Notes under the pieces: model-generated
Told to the model about the DNA's origin: nothing
The model's database searches: none
What the model saw: the letters and a program-made list of their open reading frames with translations, nothing else
Origin: an uncultured Treponema sp.
Lineage (GTDB): Bacteria; Spirochaetota; Spirochaetia; Treponematales; Treponemataceae
Length of the DNA: 12,870 bases
NCBI GenBank assembly: GCA_938045195.1
Contig: CALINC010000070.1
Coordinates: forward strand, 1 to 12,870
Direction of reading: 5' to 3'
Part shown: piece by piece, positions 1-6,705 of the stretch
How positions within the stretch are numbered: position 1 is the stretch's first letter
Layout: each line of letters begins with the position of its first letter
Program-made: the position numbers and the translations under genes

Positions 1-53
1 GCAGAGCGTACGTTGCGCAGCAACAGGGTATTAAACCCTCCGCACGAATAAAA
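1..53 (+). repeat. Dispersed short repeat, copy 1 (possibly cut by the window edge)
   Basis: The segment shares GCAGAGC (1-7) and a 25-base block (29-53) with 3626-3664, where the same block matches at 21 of 25 positions. Between the two blocks this copy has 21 bases, against 7 in the other copy. The extra sequence includes a perfect small hairpin, GTTGC-GCA-GCAAC (12-24). A second hairpin, GGGT-ATTAA-ACCC, spans 26-38. It lies about 220 bases upstream of znuC, outside any ORF. That it belongs to a genome-wide family is inference from only two copies. Confidence 0.55.
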
Positions 54-120
54 ATTGTTACTATCTATCAAGGCTTTAGTACTATATATACCTTAACGAA
101 TTGTATCTTCCACTTGTAGT

Positions 121-150
121 GTAATGAATATATTACCTAAACAGTTAGGT
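121..150. promoter_or_regulatory. Two overlapping inverted repeats upstream of znuC (candidate operator)
   Basis: GTAAT-6-ATTAC (121-136) overlaps ACCTAA-ACAG-TTAGGT (135-150); both have perfect arms. The rest of 54-273 is AT-rich and has no credible gene. Palindromes upstream of a zinc-type ABC operon can be Zur/Fur-family or DtxR-family sites, but these lie about 90 to 120 bases upstream of the only good -10 box. The operator role is therefore weak inference. Confidence 0.25.
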
Positions 151-238
151 GCTTTGTGATAAACATATTTCTTAAAAATAGCCATGTGCAAAAATTTATT
201 GCCGTACCGTACCCGTTAATGGCTTTCAGGCATTATTG

Positions 239-244
239 TATAAT
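239..244 (+). promoter_or_regulatory. Candidate -10 box of the znuCB promoter
   Basis: A perfect TATAAT occurs 29 bases before the znuC ATG. The hexamer 17 bases upstream (216-221, TTAATG) is a poor -35, so the promoter may need an activator or may be weak. Transcription would start near 251 and give a leader of about 23 bases. TACCGTA (205-211) and TACGGTA (254-260) form an inverted repeat around this box. Confidence 0.4.
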
Positions 245-273
245 TTATAAAAATACGGTAGAATTACAAAATC

Positions 274-954
274 ATGGTTAAAATAAATTCTCTCGGATTT
301 AAATATCCGAATACCGAAAAAGCGGTTTTAACGAATATAAACTTAACTGTTAACACCGGTGAATATATTTCAATTATAGGCGAAAACGGCTGCGGAAAAA
401 GTACGCTTGTTAAACTGATTTTAAAACTGTTAAAACCGTCAAAAGGTTCGATAGAAATAGGGACAAAGCGTATAGGCTATTTACCGCAAAAAAAAGAAGC
501 CTTAAATGAGTTTCCCATTACGTTATTTGAACTTTTAGATTCTTATAGAAAAATTTTAAAGATAAAAGATAAAAGCAGCGTGCAGGATGCACTTAAAAGT
601 ATAAACCTTTTAGAATATGAAAATATGCGGGTGGGAGAACTTTCCGGCGGACAGCTTCAAAAACTATATATTGCGCGGACTCTCATAGGAAAACCCGAAC
701 TTTTAATTTTAGACGAACCATCTACGGGAATAGACATAAACGGTCAAAAAGAAATTTATTCGTTTATAAAAAATTTAAATAATCAAACCGGTTTAACGGT
801 CCTTTCTATAGACCACAATTTAGATGCTGCAATTTTCAATTCCACTAAAATATTTCATATAAAAAACGGCGAAGGTCATTTGTGTAGTCCTAAAAAATAC
901 ACGTCGGAATTTTATCTTTCCGGCTTTACAAAATTTAAATCTTTGGAGAAGTAA
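274..954 (+). CDS. znuC: Zinc/manganese-type ABC transporter ATP-binding protein (ZnuC/TroB-like)
   Basis: This is the ATPase subunit of a metal-ion ABC importer; it hydrolyses ATP at the inner face of the membrane to power uptake through its permease partner. The 226-residue protein has Walker A GENGCGKS (36-43), the ABC signature LSGGQ (123-127), Walker B LLILDEP (143-149) and the switch histidine H181. Its length fits the ZnuC/TroB family, which has no large extra domain. ATG 274 is the first start after an in-frame TAG at 259; no clear Shine-Dalgarno sequence is visible. The gene ends one base before the permease ATG, so the two are cotranscribed and probably translationally coupled. No metal-binding lipoprotein gene (znuA/troA) lies in the 273 bases upstream. 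The permease type supports zinc, manganese or iron, but sequence alone does not decide which. Confidence 0.87.
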   Translation: MVKINSLGFKYPNTEKAVLTNINLTVNTGEYISIIGENGCGKSTLVKLILKLLKPSKGSIEIGTKRIGYLPQKKEALNEFPITLFELLDSYRKILKIKDKSSVQDALKSINLLEYENMRVGELSGGQLQKLYIARTLIGKPELLILDEPSTGIDINGQKEIYSFIKNLNNQTGLTVLSIDHNLDAAIFNSTKIFHIKNGEGHLCSPKKYTSEFYLSGFTKFKSLEK

Positions 955-955
955 A

Positions 956-1759
956 ATGTTTCAATATACTTTTATGCAAAATGCTTTTATCGTCTCATTT
1001 TTTATTGCAATTTTATGCCCTGCAATCGGTTTGTTTTTAGTATTACGGCGGTACTCTCTTATCGGAGATACGCTTTCGCACGGCTCTCTTGCAGGTGTTA
1101 CACTGGCCATTGTTTCGGGGGTAAACCCTATTCTCGGAGCATTTATTTTTACAGCGGCTGCAGGTGCTTTAATTGAAGCCTTGCGTAATGTATTTAAAAA
1201 TTCGGGAGATTTAATTCTTTCGATAGTTTTATCGTTAAGTACCGGTATTGCAATTACCTTGATAAGCTCCGGTACCGTACGGGTAAATCCGGAAATATAT
1301 TTGTTTGGAAGCGTTTTGACTGTGTCATATTCCGATGTGATAACGGTAATTATATTAAGTTTTTTCTCTATGGTGTGTTTATGTTTTATGTATCATAAAA
1401 TGCTTTATATAGCTTTGGATGAAGATATTGCAAAAATAATGGGTATACGCGTAAAACTTATTAACTATCTTTTTTCGATTGTAGTTGCAGCAACAATTTC
1501 GGTTTCATTAAAAATTGTAGGAATGTTAGTATTAAGCTCGATGATCGCACTGCCGGCAGCAGCAGCGCTACAACTTAAAACAGGTTTTAAGAAAACGCTT
1601 ATCGCTTCAATTTTATTCAGTGTCTTGGATATAATGTTCGGGCTTGTTTTATCATATCATTTAAATGTAGCACCCGGTGGTTTTACCGCTTTAATTTCGG
1701 TAGCGGTTTTAATCATAACCATTATAATAAAAAAGATAATTGAGGCTTTGCATACATAA
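956..1759 (+). CDS. znuB: Metal-ion ABC transporter permease (ZnuB/ABC-3 family)
   Basis: This is the membrane channel of the metal importer, paired with the ATPase encoded just upstream. The 267-residue protein is almost entirely hydrophobic, with about eight membrane segments. It carries ABC-3 hallmarks: RRYSLIGDTLSHGSLAGV near residues 31-48, VGMLVLSSMIALPAAAAL in the last third, and VAPGGFTAL near the C terminus. GGAGAAG (945-951), inside the end of znuC, is its Shine-Dalgarno sequence, four bases before the ATG. No gene follows on this strand; the next gene converges from the other side. Assignment to ZnuB rather than TroC/MntB is a convention, because these families differ in metal mainly through the binding protein, which is not in the window. 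Confidence 0.85.
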   Translation: MFQYTFMQNAFIVSFFIAILCPAIGLFLVLRRYSLIGDTLSHGSLAGVTLAIVSGVNPILGAFIFTAAAGALIEALRNVFKNSGDLILSIVLSLSTGIAITLISSGTVRVNPEIYLFGSVLTVSYSDVITVIILSFFSMVCLCFMYHKMLYIALDEDIAKIMGIRVKLINYLFSIVVAATISVSLKIVGMLVLSSMIALPAAAALQLKTGFKKTLIASILFSVLDIMFGLVLSYHLNVAPGGFTALISVAVLIITIIIKKIIEALHT

Positions 1760-1810
1760 CCGGATATCTGCTAAAACCGTATTGAATTTTTGAGGTTTTC
1801 AACAGTAAAA

Positions 1811-1843
1811 AATACGGCAAGTTTCTTATGAAATTGCCGTATT
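1811..1843. terminator. Strong hairpin between the convergent znuB and fadD genes
   Basis: AATACGGCAA (1811-1820) pairs perfectly with TTGCCGTATT (1834-1843). Inside, TTTC (1822-1825) pairs with GAAA (1830-1833) around a TTAT loop, leaving one bulged G at 1821. On the - strand it is followed by TTTTACTGTT, so it best serves the acyl-CoA synthetase gene; the + side has only a weak T run. AAAACC (1773-1778) with GGTTTT (1794-1799), and CCGTATT (1777-1783) with AATACGG (1811-1817), give alternative pairings. Confidence 0.7.
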
Positions 1844-1847
1844 GTAA

Positions 1848-3572
1848 TTAATTCGTTGATTGTACTTTTTTATTGCCGAGTGAATACAGGTATCTTTTAA
1901 TTTTTTGACTTGCGGTTTTTTCAAAAGATTCAACAACTTCAATTTTGTCTATCTTTGAAAATTTGTTTACTTTTGAATTAACAAAAAATTTAATTTCATT
2001 TAGAATTTCTTCACGTTTATAAAGGATAGCATTTGATATACCCGAAACTGCACTCCCTATTGCTTCTTGAATTTCATTTAAATTTGAACGAGGTTCGGCA
2101 CTTTCAGTTTTGGAAATATTTTTTTCAGCTTCTTTTACTTTTTCTTCATTTAATTGAATATATGCAACAAGCGAGGTATTTTCGCCTTCCACCACAAGCG
2201 ACTCCGAAACAAGCGGATGTTGATTCAAAACGAATTCAATATCTTCAGGATAAATATTTTCTCCGGCAGCACTTAAAATCATATTTTTGCATCTGCCTTT
2301 TAAAGAAATAATTCCTTTGCTGTCTATACTGCAAAGGTCTCCCGTCTTAAACCATCCGTCTTCGGTAAAAGTCCCCGCCGTTAATTCCGGTGCATTGTAA
2401 TATTCTTTCATTACATTAGGACCTTTAACCCATAATTCGCCGATGCCCGTTTCAGGATTAGGATTGCCGATTTTAACATCCACGCCGGGTACTTTTATGC
2501 CGATAGCACCCGGAATAGTTTTTTTAACTGAAGAATATGCAATAAGAGGTGAGGTTTCAGTAAGCCCATAGCCTATGGCATAAGGGAATTTTGCATCTTT
2601 CATAAATTGTTCTACAACAGGATCGGTTTTTGCCCCGCCTAATCCGAAAAACTTTATTTTTCCGCCGAAAGTTTTTTTAAGTTTTTTTCCTGCTTGACGG
2701 CATAAGAATTTTCTACCTAATTTGGACGCATATAATTTTTTTATAAATTTGCTTGAATTAAATACGGGTAATATTTTTTGTTTATAAATTTTTTCTATTA
2801 CTATGGGAACGGTAAGCATAAAATTCGGACGTATTTTTTGTAAAGCCGGTAAAAGATTTCTGGGTACGGGCGGTCCTTCCAAATAAAAAATACATGCACC
2901 GTTTAAAATAAACATTAAAAACCCGATGGTAAATTCATAGACATGCGACATCGGCAGCATTGAAAGGGCAACATCGTATTTATTGATACGTTGACAATAT
3001 TGCCCTGCAATCGCAGTAAACACCAAATTTTTATGGGTGAGTACACAACCCTTTGAACGGCCGGTTGTTCCTGATGTATATATTATGGAAGCAATATCAT
3101 CTTCAGAGCATTTAAATTCGGGCGGGGCACCCTCTACGGCTTTGTTCCCTTTTTTAAGATCAAAATTTGAAATATCTATTATTGTTTCCAAACAAGTAAG
3201 ATTTTTTATTTTAGGTTCTAATTTCTCAAAGACTATAATAGCCTTTGCCCCGGAATGCAGTATACAAGACTCGGTTTCAGATTCGTTAAAGTCCGGCAAT
3301 AGAGGCACCGCTATAGCTCCGCTTGTAACAACCGCCAAGTACGCCGCCGCCCAGTTCGGCATACTGGGACTAAAAATTACCACCTTGTCTGCCGGCTTAA
3401 TTCCTACATTATATAACAACTTCTTTAGCAAATTTATACGTTCTTGTAAGTCATTATAGGTCATAGGAGTTCCCGAGACAAATGACAAAGCAGGCCGTGT
3501 TCCAAAACGTTCTAGTGTATTCTTAAGCAGTGCTTGAAAAGTATATTCTCCAAGTTCGTTAATAGTCTGCAT
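1848..3572 (-). CDS. Long-chain acyl-CoA synthetase (AMP-forming fatty acid CoA ligase)
   Basis: It activates fatty acids to acyl-CoA through an acyl-adenylate, probably at the inner membrane face, for lipid synthesis from scavenged fatty acids. With the ATG at 3572 the protein has 574 residues. It shows the AMP-binding loop YTSGTTGRSKG (165-175), GLTETSP (336-342), TGD (410-412), the hinge arginine in GRCK (R427) and the catalytic lysine K557 in TASQKIKRY. All core motifs are intact. The C-terminal subdomain carries a charged, helical insertion at about 478-530. A longer reading would start at TTG 3584, but that codon overlaps the ribosome-binding site, so the downstream ATG is preferred. 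It is a single-gene unit between flhA and the convergent znuB. The chain length it prefers cannot be read from sequence. Confidence 0.87.
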   Translation of the reverse strand: MQTINELGEYTFQALLKNTLERFGTRPALSFVSGTPMTYNDLQERINLLKKLLYNVGIKPADKVVIFSPSMPNWAAAYLAVVTSGAIAVPLLPDFNESETESCILHSGAKAIIVFEKLEPKIKNLTCLETIIDISNFDLKKGNKAVEGAPPEFKCSEDDIASIIYTSGTTGRSKGCVLTHKNLVFTAIAGQYCQRINKYDVALSMLPMSHVYEFTIGFLMFILNGACIFYLEGPPVPRNLLPALQKIRPNFMLTVPIVIEKIYKQKILPVFNSSKFIKKLYASKLGRKFLCRQAGKKLKKTFGGKIKFFGLGGAKTDPVVEQFMKDAKFPYAIGYGLTETSPLIAYSSVKKTIPGAIGIKVPGVDVKIGNPNPETGIGELWVKGPNVMKEYYNAPELTAGTFTEDGWFKTGDLCSIDSKGIISLKGRCKNMILSAAGENIYPEDIEFVLNQHPLVSESLVVEGENTSLVAYIQLNEEKVKEAEKNISKTESAEPRSNLNEIQEAIGSAVSGISNAILYKREEILNEIKFFVNSKVNKFSKIDKIEVVESFEKTASQKIKRYLYSLGNKKVQSTN

Positions 3573-3576
3573 AACA

Positions 3577-3582
3577 CCCTCC
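3577..3582 (-). promoter_or_regulatory. Ribosome-binding site that fixes the acyl-CoA synthetase start
   Basis: On the - strand GGAGGG is followed by TGTT and then ATG at 3572, a near-ideal spacing. The same bases overlap the upstream in-frame TTG (3584), which makes TTG an unlikely start. Confidence 0.75.
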
Positions 3583-3625
3583 AAATAAATTCAGTTATAG
3601 TACATTGCAATTCATTAACTTCGTC

Positions 3626-3664
3626 GCAGAGCATCGTAGTATTGAACCTTACGCGCGAATAAAA
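3626..3664 (+). repeat. Dispersed short repeat, copy 2
   Basis: GCAGAGC (3626-3632) and a 25-base block (3640-3664) match 1-7 and 29-53 in the same orientation, the block at 21 of 25 positions. This copy lacks the 14 bases that hold a hairpin in copy 1. It lies between a possible distal promoter and the start of the acyl-CoA synthetase gene, so it may be transcribed as part of that leader. No ORF is involved. Confidence 0.55.
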
Positions 3665-3686
3665 TGAGTTTATCTTGTTTATATAC

Positions 3687-3692
3687 ATTATA
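3687..3692 (-). promoter_or_regulatory. Possible -10 box for the acyl-CoA synthetase gene
   Basis: The - strand reads TATAAT here, 114 bases before the ATG, but the hexamer 17 bases upstream (AACCTT) is not a recognisable -35. A small inverted repeat, ACAAA-CCG-TTTGT (3697-3709), lies directly upstream. The remaining part of 3573-3749 holds repeat copy 2 and no gene. Confidence 0.3.
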
Positions 3693-3749
3693 GACAACAA
3701 ACCGTTTGTAAGGTTGCAATTTGTATTTCCCTTTTATATTAGTATTTTG

Positions 3750-5840
3750 TTATATTTCCGGTTTTATATTTCCCAGTCCAACTACAGAAATATTTTTTGG
3801 AATTTCCGGTATGGATAAAACGGGAAGAGCAGGTAGTTCATATTCAATAAGGCGTTTTATTAGAAGTCTGCCTTCTTCGGGTACCAGTATAACCGCAACC
3901 CCCATAAATTGAGCATTAAAATTATTATATGCGTTTTGTACGGCACGAATCCATGCTTTTTTCTGTTCAACATTAAGTGCGGGCATCGGTCCGTTAAGCG
4001 TATCAATATGAGACTCCAAAACTGTTCTAAAAAAGTCGGGATCGACCATAAAAGCATGCAATGTATTATCCTGCCCGATATACTGCTGTACAATCTGGCG
4101 GCCCAATCTTTGGCGCACTTTTTCTACAATTAAATAAATACTTGGGGTCATACGGCTGTAATCGGCAATAGTTTCCAAAATAGCTGTAGTGTTTCTAATT
4201 GAAACATTTTCCTGCAAAAGACATTGCAAAATTTTTTGCAAATTTCCAAGAGAAAACTTATCATTGGATTGAATTTCTTCCACAACAACGGGATTTGTCT
4301 TTTTAACTGAATCTAAAATGTCGCTAACCATTTGCCGAGTTAAAATATCGGCGGCATGAGTTTTTATGATATTAGTTAGATGGGTTGCAACTATTGACGG
4401 CGGGTCTATCACGGTATACCCGGCTCTTTCTGCCGCCGCTCTATTTTCTTCCGAAATCCAAAGAGCCGGCAGCCCGAAAGCAGGGTCTACGGTAGTTTCT
4501 CCTGCTACTTCATCTTGCACATTTCCCGGATTAACGGCAAGATAAGCACCTATCCTGATTTTTGCGCGGGCAACTTCAGCCCCTTGTATTGTAAAACAAT
4601 ACTCGTCAGGCTCCAGTTTTACATTATCCATAATCCTAATAATCGGCATTACAAGCCCGATTTCCAAAGCAACTTCTTGGCGGATTCGTTTTATTCTCGC
4701 TAAAAGTTCAGCCCCCTTGCTTTCATCTACAAGCGGAAGGAGCCCGTAGCCGAATTGAAGCGAAAGGTCGTCCAGCGGAGTAACAGCTTTGGAATCTTCC
4801 ACCGCAGATTTTGCGCGCTTTTCCGAAGCGGCTTTTGCAGCCTGTGATTCGAGTTCCGTAACGGCTCTAATATTTTGCGTTCGCTGGAGCCTCCACCCCA
4901 AAAATGCAATCGCAACCGCTAAAAAAAGCAATATAATATGAGGAAAGCCCGGCAGTATGGACATTAGTAATAGCGTAGCGGCACCGATGTAATAAATGCG
5001 TGCATTTTGCGAAAATTGATTTTTTACGTCGTTGCCGAAAGAACCGGTAGAAGCCGAACGCGTTACAACAAGACCTGTCGCAACGGAAATTAAAAGCGAG
5101 GGCAGTTGAGCCAAAAGACCGTCGCCTATAGTAAAGCGCGTATACATTTGCAGGGCGTTCGAAAATCCCTCTTTTCTGACAATACCTATTATTATTCCGG
5201 CAACCATATTAACCACAGTAATAAAAATGCCGATTTTTACATTCCCCGAAACGAATTTGCTTGCACCGTCCATTGCCCCGTAAAAATCCGTTGCCCGCTG
5301 TAATTCTTCTTTTTTTGCGCGGGCTTCCGCTTCGCTGATAATGCCCGCATTGTATTCCGCTTCGATAGACATACTGCGCGTGTTATTAAAATCGAGAGCA
5401 AAACGTGCCGCGACTTCGGCAATACGGGTTGCCCCTTTCGTGATTACAAAGGCCTGCACTGCAATTAAAATAATAAAAACAACAAATCCTATAACCAAAC
5501 CCTGATTTCCGTCCGACCCTATAACGAACGAACTGAAAGCGTTTATCATATATCCGTCGAATTTTTCACCCAGTGTAAGAATAAGCCGCGTAGAAGAAAC
5601 ATTGAGAGCAAGCCCGAATATTGTCGATACCAAAAGGAGCGAAGGAAACACGGAAAATTCCGTAGGCTTATCAATAAACAGAACTATGAGTAGAATAATC
5701 AGACTGAATACCAGATTAAGAGCCATAAACATATCAAGCAGTACCGTCGGCAGCGGAATGATAATCATAAAAACAATCAGCAGTGAGCCTATTGCCACTG
5801 CAATATTGGGAACATCTTTTATCAGTCTGTTATCAGGCAT
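3750..5840 (-). CDS. flhA: Flagellar type III export protein FlhA
   Basis: FlhA is the large membrane subunit of the flagellar export gate; its cytoplasmic domain docks chaperone-substrate complexes. The 696 residues match the usual family length. The N-terminal third has about eight membrane segments (roughly 15-130 and 200-315), with the conserved loop VITKGATRIAEVAARF (132-147) and DFYGAMDGASKF (185-196). A charged linker (about 320-355) leads to the FlhA_C domain. Flagellar identity rather than a virulence SctV is favoured by the overall match and the C-terminal segment, but I could not compare trees. The loop segment usually written LDAMPGKQM reads LDFNNTRSM here. The gene stands alone, with none of flhB, flhF, fliP, fliQ or fliR beside it, and has its own promoter. 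AGAGG lies 13 bases before the ATG, a long spacing. Confidence 0.93.
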   Translation of the reverse strand: MPDNRLIKDVPNIAVAIGSLLIVFMIIIPLPTVLLDMFMALNLVFSLIILLIVLFIDKPTEFSVFPSLLLVSTIFGLALNVSSTRLILTLGEKFDGYMINAFSSFVIGSDGNQGLVIGFVVFIILIAVQAFVITKGATRIAEVAARFALDFNNTRSMSIEAEYNAGIISEAEARAKKEELQRATDFYGAMDGASKFVSGNVKIGIFITVVNMVAGIIIGIVRKEGFSNALQMYTRFTIGDGLLAQLPSLLISVATGLVVTRSASTGSFGNDVKNQFSQNARIYYIGAATLLLMSILPGFPHIILLFLAVAIAFLGWRLQRTQNIRAVTELESQAAKAASEKRAKSAVEDSKAVTPLDDLSLQFGYGLLPLVDESKGAELLARIKRIRQEVALEIGLVMPIIRIMDNVKLEPDEYCFTIQGAEVARAKIRIGAYLAVNPGNVQDEVAGETTVDPAFGLPALWISEENRAAAERAGYTVIDPPSIVATHLTNIIKTHAADILTRQMVSDILDSVKKTNPVVVEEIQSNDKFSLGNLQKILQCLLQENVSIRNTTAILETIADYSRMTPSIYLIVEKVRQRLGRQIVQQYIGQDNTLHAFMVDPDFFRTVLESHIDTLNGPMPALNVEQKKAWIRAVQNAYNNFNAQFMGVAVILVPEEGRLLIKRLIEYELPALPVLSIPEIPKNISVVGLGNIKPEI

Positions 5841-5879
5841 TTACTTTATTTTTCCTCTATATTTTTGTTTAAGTTTATT

Positions 5880-5899
5880 AGTACATCGGGCATTGTACT
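5880..5899 (-). other. Small hairpin in the flhA 5' leader
   Basis: AGTACA (5880-5885) and TGTACT (5894-5899) pair perfectly around an 8-base loop. It would form within the roughly 76-base leader downstream of the predicted start site. A regulatory role is only a possibility. Confidence 0.3.
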
Positions 5900-5923
5900 T
5901 ATATCTTATAGACTTACCGGATA

Positions 5924-5952
5924 ATGATACCGATATAGGCGATATGTGTCAA
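5924..5952 (-). promoter_or_regulatory. Sigma-70-type promoter of flhA
   Basis: The - strand reads TTGACA (5947-5952), then exactly 17 bases, then TATCAT (5924-5929). This is a perfect -35 with a 5/6 -10. Transcription should start near 5917. The site lies just after the stop of the upstream metallopeptidase gene, so flhA need not depend on read-through from the trk cluster. Confidence 0.7.
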
Positions 5953-5981
5953 TAGAAAAAAATCGATTATTTTTTATGCGC

Positions 5982-6698
5982 TCAGTCAAGTTCCGTCCGG
6001 CTGTTTAGTATTTTTACTCTGTTTTTCCAATCGGGCAGAAATTTTGTCATATAGTGCTTAAATCTTGTATTGTGCAGTCTTTCTTTAAAATGAATCAGTT
6101 CATGGACAAGCACCATTTCGGCACATTCTTCAGATTTTTCGGCAAGTTTGATATTCAGCGTTATAATTTTTTCGGTAATATTGCACGAACCCCATTTACT
6201 TTTCATATCCCGATATTTAATTATATCAGGACTTTCTTTTACGGTTTTTTCCCAACGTGGTAAAATTTCCTCAATAAACAGCTGTAGTTCCTGCTTATAC
6301 AGTTTATTTAACGCCGAAAGTCTTTTTTTTAAGGCTTCTTGTTCGGAAATTGCTTGGGGTTCTTTTATATAAAAAAAATTATCATCAATCGAAAAACGCA
6401 GTATTTTTCCGTCTTTAATTATTTTAACACCGTATTCATATCCCCATAAACGTATTATACTTCCGTTTTTTATAATTTGTTTTTCAGCCTTGTCCGCAAT
6501 TCTTTGTTTAATTTGAATACGATGTTTTTTTACCCATCCTATATTTTCGCGGGCAAATTGCAGTGCCTTTGTTTCGCTGAAGCCTTGAGGAATATGCAAT
6601 GCCGGTATTGCCGTTTTCGGAGAAATTGTCATCCGTAATTTTTTACCGCGTGAAATTTTCAGTTCTATTTTAATTTCGTCAACTTCTATATATTCCAT
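5982..6698 (-). CDS. YgjP-family zinc metallopeptidase-like protein
   Basis: This 238-residue protein belongs to the YgjP/DUF45 family of putative zinc metallohydrolases, whose physiological substrates are largely unknown. It shows WGSC (169-172) followed by the zinc motif HELIH (199-203), a probable third ligand H209 in LHNTRF, and the typical ending LPDWKNRVKILN (221-232). The N-terminal half forms the usual beta-rich region that opens with a SRGKKLRMTI segment. It has no signal peptide or membrane segment, so it should be cytoplasmic. Its ATG lies seven bases after the stop of the DUF2804 gene, which indicates one transcript. The Shine-Dalgarno sequence is weak (GGAA). It appears to be the last gene of the trk cluster. 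Confidence 0.85.
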   Translation of the reverse strand: MEYIEVDEIKIELKISRGKKLRMTISPKTAIPALHIPQGFSETKALQFARENIGWVKKHRIQIKQRIADKAEKQIIKNGSIIRLWGYEYGVKIIKDGKILRFSIDDNFFYIKEPQAISEQEALKKRLSALNKLYKQELQLFIEEILPRWEKTVKESPDIIKYRDMKSKWGSCNITEKIITLNIKLAEKSEECAEMVLVHELIHFKERLHNTRFKHYMTKFLPDWKNRVKILNSRTELD

Positions 6699-6705
6699 GT
6701 TTCCG

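Noticed and set aside
1..273. Truncated znuA or another coding remnant at the left edge
   Set aside because: No open frame or family motif is visible on either strand; the stretch is AT-rich with small inverted repeats only.
3037..3459. A 140-codon open frame on the + strand inside the acyl-CoA synthetase gene
   Set aside because: It is antisense to conserved adenylation motifs, has no ribosome-binding site and resembles no family; likewise the other long opposite-strand frames under flhA, trkH and the DUF2804 gene.
3573..3584. Upstream TTG start for the acyl-CoA synthetase (four extra residues)
   Set aside because: The TTG overlaps GGAGGG, which is ideally placed for the ATG at 3572; the extra residues are encoded by the ribosome-binding site itself.
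5954..5977. A/T-rich inverted repeat after the ygjP stop as a terminator of the trk cluster
   Set aside because: The stem would be A:T pairs only, with a long loop and no GC clamp; low-complexity A and T runs are enough to explain it.
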